Positions 1-11,245 of a DNA stretch of 64,000 nucleotides are shown here, in pieces. Both the position numbers and the translations under genes were made by a program. Origin of the DNA: Amphiura filiformis (lineage: Eukaryota; Echinodermata; Ophiuroidea; Amphilepidida; Amphiuridae); NCBI RefSeq assembly GCF_039555335.1, contig NC_092631.1, forward strand, positions 2,232,001 through 2,296,000. The letters run 5' to 3'. Each line of letters begins with the position of its first letter. Within the stretch, counting starts at the first letter, position 1. The notes beneath the pieces were generated by a model. It did no database searches, had not been told where the DNA came from, and was given only the letters and a program-made list of their open reading frames with translations.

Positions 1-269
1 GACCAGACTAACTTTTGCAAAGGTGCCACAACAACTCGCTCTGCGTTCAGTGGCATCCTCATTATTTTCACCATATTATACGATGTTTGCTTTTTTTTAT
101 ATTGTATTTATTTGTATGGATGGAATTTGATGAAATAAAACTGAACTAAACTGAACCGGCCTAGTTGATGCTTCACCAATGGCAGTATAATTACAGCTCT
201 TTTGATCCGCCATGTAAATCCAAAACGGTTGAGAAAGGTGCGCGATAATTATTTTTTCCCGAAGAACTA

Positions 270-1162
270 CGAGGGTCATTCAATAAGTTCTACCTCCTGT
301 CTTATAACTTTGGTTCTGTAAAGGATAGCTTCTTCAAATTTAACATGATTATACATTGGAATATCACCTACAAATTACAGCAAATGTATATTGATACCCA
401 TTCCATTTTTTGTATGTAACCTTGGATGCAAAATAAGATTTGATACAATGGAAAAGCTAAAAAATCGTAAAACAAAATAGGTGTGTATCCATCCTACGAA
501 TATGCTCGATATGCAAGGGTTATAACTATGCTAATAGATTATACCTTAAACAGCAATAAATGTATAGCCAAACAGCAAGATGGCCATTAATGAAAATGCA
601 TTTTAATTTTAAAAAATATACCAGCATCCCGTTTTTACTGTTATCTCTGATGGTCTTTCGGAGCATGAGAATCTGCTTGGGAACGTATGAAATGACTTTT
701 AAGTTTTGTGTCAGAGCTGAAAGTTAAAAATAAAAACACCCTACCACTTTTTGTCACTTTTAAATTAGTTTACTAGGTGTTCAATTATTTGATAACAGTT
801 CTTATCTAATCTTATCGTTTCTTGTTGGAGTGAGGTTGCTTTTTTTTGTCATTTTACATAACTTTCGATATTTTCTGTTTGTTCTTCAATTCAAGCCATT
901 TAAATTGACGAAATGGTATTCTATGGTCACTTCAAATTGGTCTACTTATTTTTTCCCTGTATTATGTACACATTTTCTCCATTTCCGTGGCAATATTGAT
1001 TTAATTTTTACTTCGCCTTCAACAGATAAACAAATATATTAAAAGTACATTTTCTCACAAGCAAGATAAGATACTAGGATATAATCGTGAAAGTATGAAA
1101 CGGCAACTATTTGCAGAAGCTGAAATACGAGTGTGGAAGTAGAACTTTTTGAATGACCCTCG
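270..1162. mobile_element. Mariner-like element, non-autonomous or decayed
   Basis: The ends are inverted copies of CGAGGGTCATTCAA.AAGTTC, flanked on both sides by TA, the target typical of Tc1/mariner elements. The terminal sequence resembles known mariner ends. No transposase reading frame is visible in the 893 bp. The paralogous copy at 44020-45046 has about 130 bp more in the middle, so this copy has suffered an internal deletion near 780. Confidence 0.65.
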
Positions 1163-1164
1163 TA

Positions 1165-1920
1165 TAACAAAATTTTGAGGAAGTCAAGTTTTTAAGTATT
1201 ACATGTATGAGAGGAATTGGAGAAATTATTCCAGGGATTGGAAAAAGAAAAAATGCGAGGAAGAAACATAACACAGTGAAGATGGTGTACAATGCAAGAT
1301 AATTATCTCTTTTACAGCACTTTTAAGCATCAATAGTACGCCAATATAAAACTTTATTTCACTTTGTATAGCATTGGTTAGATGTTGGGATTGGCGTATC
1401 TTTAAGTGGCAAGCTAACAAGTAAAAAACAGCATCCAATCATACAGAGAAACATTGAGATAACATAACTTTACACATATTTATATGGCGTATAACCTTCA
1501 AAATCTATATTGAATAGCTAGCAAAATACAACTTTAAACTGCAGCTAAAGCTACGATCACTTAAATCGAAGAAATAAAGACTAACAGACTATACAATATA
1601 AGTAACAAATCTAGATAAACAAATCAAAGAAACCAAATGGAAACTATTTTTCTCCTGTCACATAGAAACATCTTCTCCCTTGCAAAAAATAAACTTCAAC
1701 GAAGGATTTGTTCATATGTAAAGTAAATATCTACTAATGGGGTGTCAATTTATTTCAATGTAAATAGTGTCTTCGGATTTTGTTATTTTGCTTCTATCTT
1801 TGAACAAATCTCTTTTCTATGAAATTTCTTGCTTAAAAGAGCATTCCTTACATCAGTATTTCTAGAGAATTACAATAAAAAATCAGTAGATAATTGAATA
1901 TTTTTCTTGTATCTGTCAAT
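1165..1920. other. AT-rich intergenic DNA, no gene seen
   Basis: No convincing reading frame, RNA gene or complete element is visible. The part from about 1440 onward is paralogous to the 5' flank of R5 (from about 16080) and of R6 (from about 45320), so it belongs to the duplicated receptor unit. Confidence 0.5.
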
Positions 1921-2274
1921 TGTGAATGCGAATAATTCGCGCAAGAATTACATTCGATTCGCTTTCTTTCTATTTATTGTAAAACCTGGTTGTTCACGGG
2001 CGTCGGTACGTCAGTATCCTCATGCAGGTCGTGGCGTAACAAGCTACGTTCGTGCTAAGCTGAAATCATAATACTGTCGTATATTTTAATCACAGCATAT
2101 AATTGTGGTGTTTCCGAATGACCTGTTTTCAGTTCTGGTAACGAAAATCGGAAATCAATTGAAACATTTGAAGGCATTTAAACGTCATATACATTCCATA
2201 GCATCTCAATTAAAGTTACGGAGAATAATATTCATCCGATTTGAGACTTTTCTGCCGATAACACGAGTCTTCTG
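1921..2274 (+). promoter_or_regulatory. Conserved 5' flank of R1 (candidate promoter/5'UTR)
   Basis: About 350 bases directly upstream of the R1 start codon are conserved before R5 (split by an insertion) and R6, and more loosely before R2, R4, R7 and R9. Shared landmarks are 'cgcgcaagaatta', 'gcaggtcgtggcgtaaca', 'gctaagctgaaatca' and 'gaatgacctgttttcag'. The last could be a 3' splice site of a 5'UTR intron. Conservation next to each exon suggests that each unit carries its own promoter. No TATA box or start site can be assigned from sequence alone. Confidence 0.45.
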
Positions 2275-3336
2275 ATGGATTACGTGGATGGAAGTATGTC
2301 TCTCGTAACGCTTTCGCCAGACACCCTTTTTGGTACCGAACCAAGCCCTAGTAGTAGTAGTAGCAGAAATTCTGGGGGTTTGCTCTTTGAAGCAAGTATC
2401 ACTGTTGCTGTGGTCAGCACTCTCATAAGCTTCATCACTGTAGTTGGCAACATTTTTGTTTTCTATATAATCTATACAGACAAACGCCTTCTTACATACA
2501 CTAACTATTACATCTTGGCCCTCTCAGCATCTGATATAGTTGCAGGTGGATTTACAATGCCGTTATATTCAGTCTATTGGATTCTTGGATATTGGCCTTT
2601 CAGCGATATGCTATGCGATGTGTACCTTTATGCAAACCAAGCTTTCATGCACATCAGTATCATAATGATTGTCACCATTGCGTACGATCGCTGGGATGCG
2701 CTGGAACATGTCGAACACCCTCTTCAACATCTTAAGAGACGGACCCTAAGCCATGCAATAAAGCTAATAAGCATAAGCTATATCATACCATTGCTAATCT
2801 GGCTTTTTGCATCTTTTCTCTGGCCGTATCTAAAGGGCTCCCGCAATATCCTGCCAGGTCGTTGCTACCCTCAGTATGTAGCTGACAGTTTTATATTTCT
2901 CTTATTTGCACCAATAATTTTCTTCTGGGCTCCCTTTGTCATCATATGTGTGCTGTACGCTCGTATATACCAGATTATCCGTCGCACTGGGATCTTGCAG
3001 AAACCTTATCGACTCCCTGCTGCTGAACATATCGGTACAACAGGCAAGTCAACAAGTGTGGCTGTAGTCGTCACTAAGAAAGCATCTGAAGATAAAAACA
3101 CCCATGATAATCCAGCTTTCTCCAAAGACGAAGAACATGATGGGTCAGATAAATCTGGCAGGGATCAGCCAGGAGCAAATTCTGCTCATATTGACAAGTT
3201 TCGCAAGGAGAATAGGCGTGCCAACCGAACATTGACATTGATTTTGATCGCTATGGTGATATCATCGTTACCATGGTCAGCTTTGGCTCCTGTTTATGGT
3301 AGCTGTAGGTCATGTATTCCATTGTCATTGTATCAG
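2275..3336 (+). CDS. R1: muscarinic-like class A GPCR, exon for TM1-6
   Basis: This open exon encodes 354 residues of a rhodopsin-class receptor acting at the cell surface. Visible landmarks are a Ser-rich N-terminus (residues 1-40), TM1 with N59, TM2 with the sodium-site D87, TM3 starting at C114 and ending in DRW 138-140, ECL2 C197, TM5 P220, a polar third inner loop (about 233-316), and TM6 with P333 followed by C344-x-x-C347-IPL. Spacing from C114 to DRW and from P333 to C344 matches muscarinic receptors exactly. Key differences are N121 for the amine-binding Asp, and S331 and S335 for the TM6 Trp and Asn. A three-residue insertion (VEH) lies in inner loop 2. The exon ends in cag|gtaagt at phase 0; an in-frame stop follows two codons later. 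The start MDYVDGS is supported by R5 and R6. No TM7 exon is seen. Ligand unknown. Confidence 0.85.
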
Positions 3337-4366
3337 GTAAGTTAAAAAACAATTGTGAAATAATTAAAGAAGTTAAACTCCATTAAGTATCCTTGTTTGA
3401 GGACGTTGGGAAGGCGCGTTATGTCTTTTCAGACTCCCAGGGTGGAGTAGTCAGCAGCGTCAGATAGCAATGGTCTGTTTATGTCACAGAAGGTTCTTTT
3501 TTGGACCGGATCGGATTTTGTTAATTGTCTGCTTGTGTTTTTTCTGCGAGTATAAGAAATGTCTACTTTAATTTCTGGAGAAATTTTCAAATGACAATAC
3601 CTGGCTGCAGATAATGAAGTAACTAACTAAATTAACTACGTATTCTTTTTATAAACTATCTAAACTAACTTTTCATTTGCCCAATGTATTCATGTAAAAT
3701 ATTTGAACCAGAGATGATTAAGGAATAGGGAGCCCTTCCAAAGGTGGATCAGCCAAGGGGTTTGAGGTTTGTACTAACATATTTTGTGAGTATTCTAACT
3801 AAACAATCTCAGAAGGCTGCTTGTTTATGTCTGCTGTTTTAGATGTACATTATTGCAAGAGTGGTGTTTTTAATCTTGCATATTATACTAATATTATACT
3901 AACCTTGATTTAATATATTATATTTTACCTAATTTTGACATTTCTTATGGTACACAAATGTCATGTTTGTCATGTCGGTGCATATTGTCAAATAATTCAC
4001 TATGTTGGATTGAAAGTATCTTACATTACTTTTAAATTCATCATAATTAAATGATTGCAATTACTTGTAAATGACAACATTACATTCTGTAATGCATATT
4101 ATGTACATTTTGTGCATTGTTTAAATAATTGTGTTTCCATTTACTTTAATGCCACATCCATAATATTTTGAGTAATTTTTCACAAAATGCAATGTCTCAA
4201 ATATGGACAATATTTTGAAGCACTGATCAGCGCAGATAATTGATTTTAGTTTGATAAGCATACCGAAACACATATTACGCGGATGTGCATATGATGGAAA
4301 CACAAAACACTTCAACATGATTGGCCACTGGCTTGTGCAACTTGATCACATGGGCAGTCTACACCT
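3337..4366 (+). other. 3' flank of R1 (start of intron or intergenic)
   Basis: This begins with the splice donor gtaagt and an in-frame taa. The first roughly 900 bases are paralogous to the 3' flanks of R4 (12495-13340) and R6 (47189 onward), and the first 100 or so also match R5, so the duplicated unit extends past the exon. I read it for a TM7-type exon (Trp/Tyr-rich, Asn-Ser-Thr-x-Asn-Pro) and found none. Confidence 0.5.
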
Positions 4367-4370
4367 TTAA

Positions 4371-4738
4371 GGGTATACGATGTATTGTTGGTCGAAGCAG
4401 CCAAAAAAAGTAGTTCGCAGCATCTTGCGAATGACAGTGAGCTTTATCAAAAATTGCATTGCTCAATTCATAGCGAGCGTGTAGAAGAATTCAAATATCA
4501 CAGATATAGTATAGGTCCTGTGGTTCTTGAGTTATTTTGTAAAGAGGGCTGAAACAACATCACTTTTGTAAAACGTACATAACTCATTAACAACAATAAA
4601 TTAAGCAAGTTTTCAAAGTATATGATTTGTAGAATGAACTTTTGCAAAACACCAAAGTGTTATTTTTCAATAATATATTGATTCAGATAATGAAAATCGA
4701 TTTTTTGGCTGCTTCGACCAACAATACCTCGTATACCC
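4371..4738. mobile_element. TTAA-site MITE, family 1
   Basis: A 368-bp element has inverted ends (GGGTATACGA.GTATTGTTGG...) and TTAA on both sides. The ends are complementary over about 45 bases, down to TTTTTTGGCTGC. TTAA targets point to the piggyBac or Kolobok superfamilies. There is no coding capacity. The paralogous copy is at 48211-48577. Confidence 0.75.
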
Positions 4739-4742
4739 TTAA

Positions 4743-5741
4743 ATCTGAAAACTATTTATTAATATACGGAAAGAAAGTGTATTGTTTGTGAATTATATTG
4801 CAAGTTAGTGGCTAACTTTTTAAGGTTATTATACATGCAACAGACTATTCCCTTTTAAAGGGGCACTTCTTGATCCACAACTTAATCAAAAAATTATAGA
4901 GATTTTTATGCCATTAGAAAACATAATGTTTGTGTACAAAACCTTTCTTGCAGATTCGGTGGTTTGAAAAAGGACCAATTTGTATTTCTACAATTACAAC
5001 ACAGTAGACTATGCCATAGTCGAATTTTATTTAAAATATGTTATTATTAGTCATGATAAACCCATTTCGTTGAACTCAAAATTATACTGATGTTTATTAA
5101 AATTAAAGTATTCAATAGTAAAATGGTCATAAAGAGTTAAAAATATCAGATAATTAGTGACAATAAAAGTAACTGAATGCAACATTATCTTGCATAATTA
5201 TAATGGCTCACTTTAATACTGAACAATTCTGATTTTGGAATCTACCAGTTTATTGATAGCGAACCCCGAAAAAGCTAACAAACAGAGGGAGTGCGGTGAC
5301 TGAAAAGATCAGATACAGATGTGAAAATCTATCAGTTGCACACAAATCAATATAAATAAGAGTTTTATGCTTAAATGTAATGACCAGAGTATGCAAAATG
5401 GGCAAGTGGACTACGGAGAAGTCTAACACAGTGGCATGATATGGAGCACTGTAATATACATACATAATTATACAATTATGCGTAACTCGCAAATTCAATT
5501 GAAATTCATTTCAACTGAAATATTGGTAATAAGCTTTTTTGTGGATATCTTTCGAACCATACACTTAAAAGAGGATGATAAAATCACGAAATGTCCCATT
5601 AAAGGAATTTTTCATTTGAGATAATGTGTATCAGAATCGTTAATGATCCCCTCACTCGATAAAAGCGCCTGTGGAAAATACAGTTATTACTCCAAATGAA
5701 TGGATACGAGGTAGCTCTAATTTGTTACACGCATGTGATTT
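4743..5741. other. AT-rich intergenic DNA
   Basis: No gene is visible. The stretch from about 5430 to 5640 belongs to a dispersed repeat that also occurs at 49150-49345 and, more diverged and in the opposite orientation, near 20340-20500; a related end is seen near 31255. The shared core is 'tatccac.aaaaagctta' and 'cgcgagtta/cgcaagtta'-like sequence. The remainder is duplicated in copy B. Confidence 0.45.
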
Positions 5742-5880
5742 TAAAGGGTGTCCCAGAAAAAATGACCGGGTGAATGAATTTGAACATAATTCGAGCAAGG
5801 TATCAGAATCCAAAAATTTAACTTGAATCGGTTGAATGATTGCGAAGAAATGAGTGATTACATAATGCATGCGTCAATTC

Positions 5881-6299
5881 TCGCTATTCGCAATAAGGGC
5901 GCCGCCAGCGGTTTGCGATGTAATCGTGATGTATCATGGGAAAATCGTGATGTATCATGGGAAAAGGTCGACATCCAAGTCCGCGCAATACGAATATTAC
6001 CATGCTATTACATAGGAACACGTGACAATATTCTTTAGTTTGTCAATATAACGGTATTACACGCAAATCGATAGAGAAAAAATTAATTGTGCACATTTCA
6101 AATCACATTATTAAGTATTATTGAGTATCAATTCGCGTGTAACACCTTTATTTTGACAAACTACAAAAATTTTGTCACGTGTTCCTATGTAATAGCATGG
6201 TAATATTCGTATTGCGCGGACTTGGATGTCGACCTTTTCCCATGATACATCACGATTACATCGCAAACCGCTGGCGGCGCCCTTATTGCGAATAGCGAG
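5881..6299. mobile_element. 419-bp MITE with 5-bp target duplication AATTC
   Basis: Long inverted ends (TCGCTATTCGCAATAAGGGC..., about 130 bp, with one tandem 17-base duplication in the left arm) are flanked by AATTC on both sides. The paralogous site in copy B (around 49605) reads gtcAATTCacttc without the element, a clean empty site. It therefore inserted after the block duplication, or was absent from the other lineage. There is no coding capacity. The superfamily is uncertain; a 5-bp duplication would fit Transib, but the ends do not identify it. Confidence 0.85.
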
Positions 6300-6942
6300 A
6301 ATTCACTTCATTCCTAGTTTGATAGAAACTGGTTAACATGTCAATCGGCTTTATATTATTTTGTTTTATTGAAATCCTTTTCGTTCTTTTAAACAAATCT
6401 TCAAGTTTGACAATACTGCACGATATTAAAAATGAAAGCCTGCGTTTAAGATGATGCTCTGTATTTTGTAAATATCTTTTCTTCGTTAATGTTAATATAA
6501 TTATTGCTTAAATAATTATTACATAATGTTTTCTTACAATGTTTTTCAAATATTACCAAGAAATATAAATTTCTTAAAACATCAACATAATGTTGCATGA
6601 TATCAAAAATCACACGTAAAGCTGTAAGCTCTTGACCATCATGATCATTGTCATTCTTGGCTCAAATGTTCTTTGGAAAGTTAAAATATAACATATTGCA
6701 CAACATTAATAATTAAAGCTGGGAAGCTGCCAACGGGGAGAAAGTTTTTGCAGGCAAGCTGTTGCTTTTAATATTGTCATAAGTAATTAATACTAAAAGT
6801 TTTATCTTTAAACAAAAACTAAAAACATTAAACATAATATTCCACAATATGAAAAATTGAAGCTGCAAGCTCATCATTTAATCATGTCTTTCTCGGTTTT
6901 TTGAAAAGATTAACACATTGCATGACAAATTAGAGCTGTTAA

Positions 6943-7302
6943 GGGGGTACTACACCCCTCGATAAATTTGTGTTTATTTTTGCATTTTTCTCAAAAACTA
7001 ATATTACAGTGGTAACAAAAGTTATGTATATTATAGGGGCAAGGAATCCAATTACTACACTGGAATTTCAGTGACCCAAGACAAGCGGTTCGTTATTTAT
7101 GATAAGAAATAAGGTACCGCTGGGATGTACCTCATTTCCTATCATATATACTGAACCGCTTGTCTTGAGTCACTGCAATTTCAGTGTAGTAATTAGATTC
7201 CTTGCCCCAATAATATACACAACTGTTGTTACCAGTGTGTTATTATTTTTTGAGAAAAATGCAAAATTAGTCACAAATTTATCACAGGGGTGTAGTACCC
7301 CC
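6943..7302. mobile_element. TTAA-site palindromic MITE, family 2
   Basis: A 360-bp, nearly fully self-complementary element begins GGGGGTACTACACCCCT and ends in the inverse, with TTAA on both sides. It is nested in the mariner-like element 5744-7651. Other copies are at 20958-21317 (complete) and 50244-50562 (truncated and internally altered). No coding capacity is visible. Confidence 0.8.
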
Positions 7303-7653
7303 TTAACATGGTTAATGTTATAGCTACCCAATTTCAGGAATCCATGTTAAGTTTCTTATAATTTAACCACTGTGTATTAATGCGAAGGCAAATCAAAAGT
7401 TATATTCAGGTAGTCCACCTTCAGCAAATATGAGCGAATATGACAAAAAAACCAGCTGTTGATCAAACTTGCATTGGTGCGCGTATTATGTATCGCTCAT
7501 TTCTTCGTAATTCATCCGAATCTATAATCCATAAAATTTACGTATAATGCACAATAAAATGAGCTGCTAGCCGCTTTTTTAATTTTTGGATTCCAATGTC
7601 TATTTCTCGACCTTTGCTCAAATTTATTCACCCGGTTATTTTTCTGGGACATA

Positions 7654-8211
7654 CAGGCAGTATGTTCAATATTAACTGATTTAGATGCAATTACAAACCA
7701 ATCGAAACTAATATTTTGCTTCTCTCGTCACTTAGAAACAGCTTTTCTCACAAAAAGGGTGCTTTATAAACTTCAACAAAGGACGTGTTTGTTTAATATG
7801 AAACATATACTATGGGTATTAATGTATTTCAATTATATAATTGCTTTGAATGTTGTTAGTTTGCTTCCAGCTTTAAACACAATGATTGTAATATACTTGA
7901 ACAAATCTTTTTTATGATTTCCTGCTTAATAGGGATTCCTTACGTTAGGTTTTCACTATTTGTAAATGTCTAGAGATTTACAATAAATCCGGCAATAGTG
8001 AAGTATTTTTGATTTGCTATCTTTCTTTTCATTGTAAGACTTGGCTGTAAATGAGGAGAACGCTTTGCGCCAGTATTCTTACATAGATGCCTCAACAAGT
8101 TCGTGCTAAACTGAAGTCTTATTATTTCGTATTTTTTAATCACTGCATAAAATAACCTCTCAGCCGATTTGCTTTATTTGAGACTGTTCTGCCGATAACT
8201 CGCATCTTCTA
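7654..8211 (+). promoter_or_regulatory. 5' flank of R2
   Basis: This is the region upstream of the R2 start, matching 50868-51426 upstream of R7. From about 8010 it shares diverged landmarks with the R1/R5/R6 flank ('tttctt..cattgtaa.actt', 'caagttcgtgctaa.ctgaa', 'gataac.cg..tcttct'). It is a possible promoter or 5'UTR; no core element can be assigned. Confidence 0.35.
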
Positions 8212-9113
8212 ATGGATAATGAAAATATGACTCCCGTAACACTTTCGCCAGACACCTTCTTTGGTACCGACGGTTCATCAAGCAGTATAGTAGCAGCAAT
8301 TCTAGGGGCTTGCCATTTGAAGCAAGCATCATTGTAGCTGTGGTCAGCACTCTCGTAAGCTTCATCACTGTAGTTGGCAACATCGGCGTGTTCTATATAA
8401 TCTATACAGACAAACGCCTTCTTACGTACACCAACTATTACATATTGGCTCTAGCTGCATCTGATATAGTTGGTGGTTTTACAATGGCGTTATATTCAGT
8501 CTATTGGATTCTTGGATATTGGCCTTTTAGTGATATACTGTGTGATGTGCACCAATATGTAAAAGCAGCTTTCATTCACATCAGTGTCCTAACGATTGTC
8601 ATCATTGCGTACGATCGCTGGGATGCGCTGGAACACCCTCTTCAACATCTCAAGAGACGGACTCTAAGCCATGCAATGAAGTTGATAAGCATTACCTATA
8701 TTATACCACTGATGTACTGGTTTTTTGCAATTTTCCTCTGGCGGTATCTTAACGGCTCCCGCAATATTCTGCCAGGTCGATGTTACCCTCAATTTGTAGC
8801 TGACAGCTTTACGTTTCTCTTATTTGTACCTATTGTTATATTCTGGGCTCCCTTCGTCATCATATGTGTGTTGTACGCCCGAATATACTTGATTATTCGT
8901 CGCACTGGCGCTTCACAGAAACTTTGTCAACTCCCTACTGCTGTCAGAAATCAACCAGGAGCAAATTTTGCCCATCACGATCAGGAGAATAAGCGTGCCA
9001 ATCGAACATTAACATTGATTTTAATCGCAATGGTGCTAGCATCTTCACCATGGTCGACTTTAGCTCCTGTTTATGCTAGCTGTAGTTCATGTATACCATT
9101 GGCATTGTATAGT
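8212..9113 (+). pseudogene. R2: TM1-6 receptor exon, damaged copy of R7
   Basis: The start MDNENMTPV at 8212 matches R7, but two extra bases in the Ser-codon run near 8286 shift the frame. The correct frame reopens from about 8310 (MPFEAS...) and continues through TM1-6. At the 3' end, R7 reads tat-cag|gtaagttaa whereas R2 reads tat-agttaa: six bases are missing, removing the last codon and the GT of the donor. Exon splicing is therefore probably impossible, and a stop follows at once. The rest is nearly identical to R7, including the short third inner loop and Lys at the TM3 amine-site position. Loss looks recent. A truncated protein from the internal Met cannot be excluded. Confidence 0.8.
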
Positions 9114-9432
9114 TAAGGGTACACGTAGGGTCACTATAAGTGGGGAATTTTACACATTGTTTTGTATCGTATCGTAAAAAGGAACGATGATAAGGTCATA
9201 AAAGTACACATTTTTAGACAGAAAATGATATAAGAAATCCAACTATAGCACAGCAGATTTCTGAAAAAAAGAAAAAAGAAATAGCTGTTTTTGAGCAAAG
9301 CACCAAAATATTTGATTGTCCATACTACTAGTAATTTTGTTAGAAACCTTAAATTTCCAAATCGATGAAAACTGCATACTAATGTTCTAAAGACACAGCC
9401 TGACTATTTAAAAAGGTAAATTGCACGTTCAT

Positions 9433-9866
9433 TTATTACTTCTTGGCTCTAGCTGTATAGTTGCTGGTGGTTTTACAATACCGTTGTATTCATTCTATTG
9501 GATTCATGGGTATTGGTCTTTTAGGGATATGCTATAAAATATTTACCTATATTTGAATCACGGATACATTCACATCAGTATCATAATGATTGTCACCATT
9601 GCTTACAATCGCTGGGATGCATTTGCAACGCTTTTCAACTTCTCTTAAGAGGTGTACTCTATTCAGCAGTGAAGATTGCTCTGTAAGGCGACGAAAAAAG
9701 AAAACCCTTTTCTACGGGCCCGACCGACCCGGATTTTGAACAAATTTTTGAACAATTTCCTGTGAATGCCGACCCAAATTTCGGAAATTACAGGAAGAAA
9801 TATTTTCTCAAATTGCAAATTATTTATAGATTTTGGTGATTTTGGGTCATTTCCAAAAAAAAAAAG

Positions 9867-9897
<31 letters not shown>

Positions 9898-10674
9898 CCG
9901 ACCGATCGACCCTACTTGAAAGGTCCGTCCGCCAGTAGAACAGGGTTTCTTTTTTCGTCGCCTAATGGATGATCTGGTATATAACGCGTTTGATAACAAA
10001 GGAAGTCCAGAATATAATAAGAATGTTTCAATTACGCAATTTGATTTGATATTGCGGCTCTTTGGATTAATGTTCCTAGTATTCCATTCTAATTGCTTTG
10101 ACTAAATACTAATTCCCATTTCTTATCTGGCTCTTTGCACCTTTTTTCTTCTATGGCCGTATCTAAAGGGCGCTCGCAGTATACTGCCCGGTCGATACTA
10201 CGCACAGTATGTAACCGAACGCTTATATTCGTCTTATTTGCACCTATTATTTTTTATTATGGGCACCCTTTATATTATATGTGTCATTTACGCCCGTATA
10301 TACTTGATTATGCGTCGCACTGGAGGTTTACTGAAACCTTATTGGCTCACTGCTGCTGATCATCAGATCATGTCGGTACAACAAGTAACTCAACAAGCAT
10401 GAATAGTCGTCACCAGGAAAGCATCTGAAGATAGAGACGCCAATGATAATCCAGCTTTCTTCAAAAACGAAGACATGGGTCCCTAGACAAATCTGTCGAG
10501 GATCCATCAGAAACAAATCAGCTCATAACGACAACTTTGGCAAGGAGAATAGGCGTGCCAATCGAACATTGACATTGATTTTGATCGCTTTATGGGATAT
10601 CATTGTTACCATTGACAGCTTTGGCTCCTGCTTATGGTAGCTGTAGGTCGTGTATTCCATTAGTATTGTATCAG
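9433..10674 (+). pseudogene. R3: decayed receptor remnant
   Basis: Two stretches of receptor-like sequence remain. The first, 9433-9675, covers TM2 to the start of inner loop 2 (recognisable 'ttgtattc.ttctattggatt', 'atcgctgggatgc'). The second, about 10114-10674, covers TM4 to TM6 and ends at a weakened donor (cag|gtatta). Several stops and frameshifts interrupt both. A TA-site MITE (9685-9961) sits between them, and TM1 and the start codon are missing. The remnant is paralogous to R8 at 52643-53279, so it was already decaying before the block duplicated. Confidence 0.8.
9685..9961. mobile_element. TA-site MITE with poly-A stretch
   Basis: Inverted ends AGGCGACGAAAAAAGAAA.CCC are flanked by TA on each side, 277 bp. 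The middle holds an A-rich run of about 50 bases. There is no coding capacity. It lies inside the R3 remnant and is absent from R8, where a different GC-rich stretch occupies the corresponding region. Confidence 0.7.
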
Positions 10675-11245
10675 GTATTAAAGTTAAGCGATGTGTTTTA
10701 ATGCATTTTAATCTAAGTAATGAGTATTTTAAGTGAAAAGTGAATGCTGAGAAGTCGCGCAAGAATTACTTTTGATTTGCTTTCTTTCAATTTATTGTCA
10801 GACTTTGTAGTATATGAGGAAAGCGCAATCAATCCCAGCATAGAACTGCAGCGTGTTCAACTGAACTGTTTTCCGGTAATAATAATCGGAAATTAATTGA
10901 AAGCATTTGAGCGTAATATACCTTTCATTATATCTCAAATCAAGTTCCAGGGAAATAGTCAAAAAACTTGTTTGTACGCGGGCGTTAGTATCCTCATGAA
11001 GGTCGTGGCGTAACAAGTACGTGTTTAGCTGAAATCATATTATTGATATACTGTCGTGTTTTTAATCACATCATAGAATTGTGACGTTTCCGAATGACCT
11101 GTTTTCAGTTTTGGTAATGAAAATTGGAAATCAATTAAAGGCATTTTAGCGTCATCATACATTTCATAACATCTCAAGTTACGGAGAAAATATTCAGCCG
11201 ATTAGCCTCATTTGAGACAGTTCAGCCGATAACACGAGTCTTCTA
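10675..11245 (+). promoter_or_regulatory. 5' flank of R4
   Basis: This matches the R9 flank (53280-53977) and, in part, the R1/R5/R6 flank. 'cgcgcaagaattac' is at about 10757. A second partial copy of the conserved block ('atgaaggtcgtggcgtaaca' through 'cctgttttcag') lies at about 10990-11111, followed by 'ataacacgagtcttct' before the start codon. Parts of the block are present twice, as if assembled from two units. Confidence 0.4.

Larger units (their letters stand above)
5744..7651. mobile_element. Mariner-like element hosting two nested MITEs
   Basis: The inverted ends begin TGTCCCAGAAAAA.TGACCGGGTGAAT and stay alignable for about 80 bases. TA flanks both sides. TGTCCCAGAAAAA ends are typical of mariner elements. 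The interior holds a 419-bp insertion (5881-6299) and a 360-bp TTAA MITE (6943-7302). The remaining AT-rich interior shows no transposase frame. The copy B counterpart is 49467-50865. Confidence 0.65.

Noticed and set aside
5020-5070. Phrase encoding I-N-P-F considered as a TM7 exon for R1
   Set aside because: A stop follows immediately, no NST or Trp/Tyr context precedes it, and no acceptor is placed properly.
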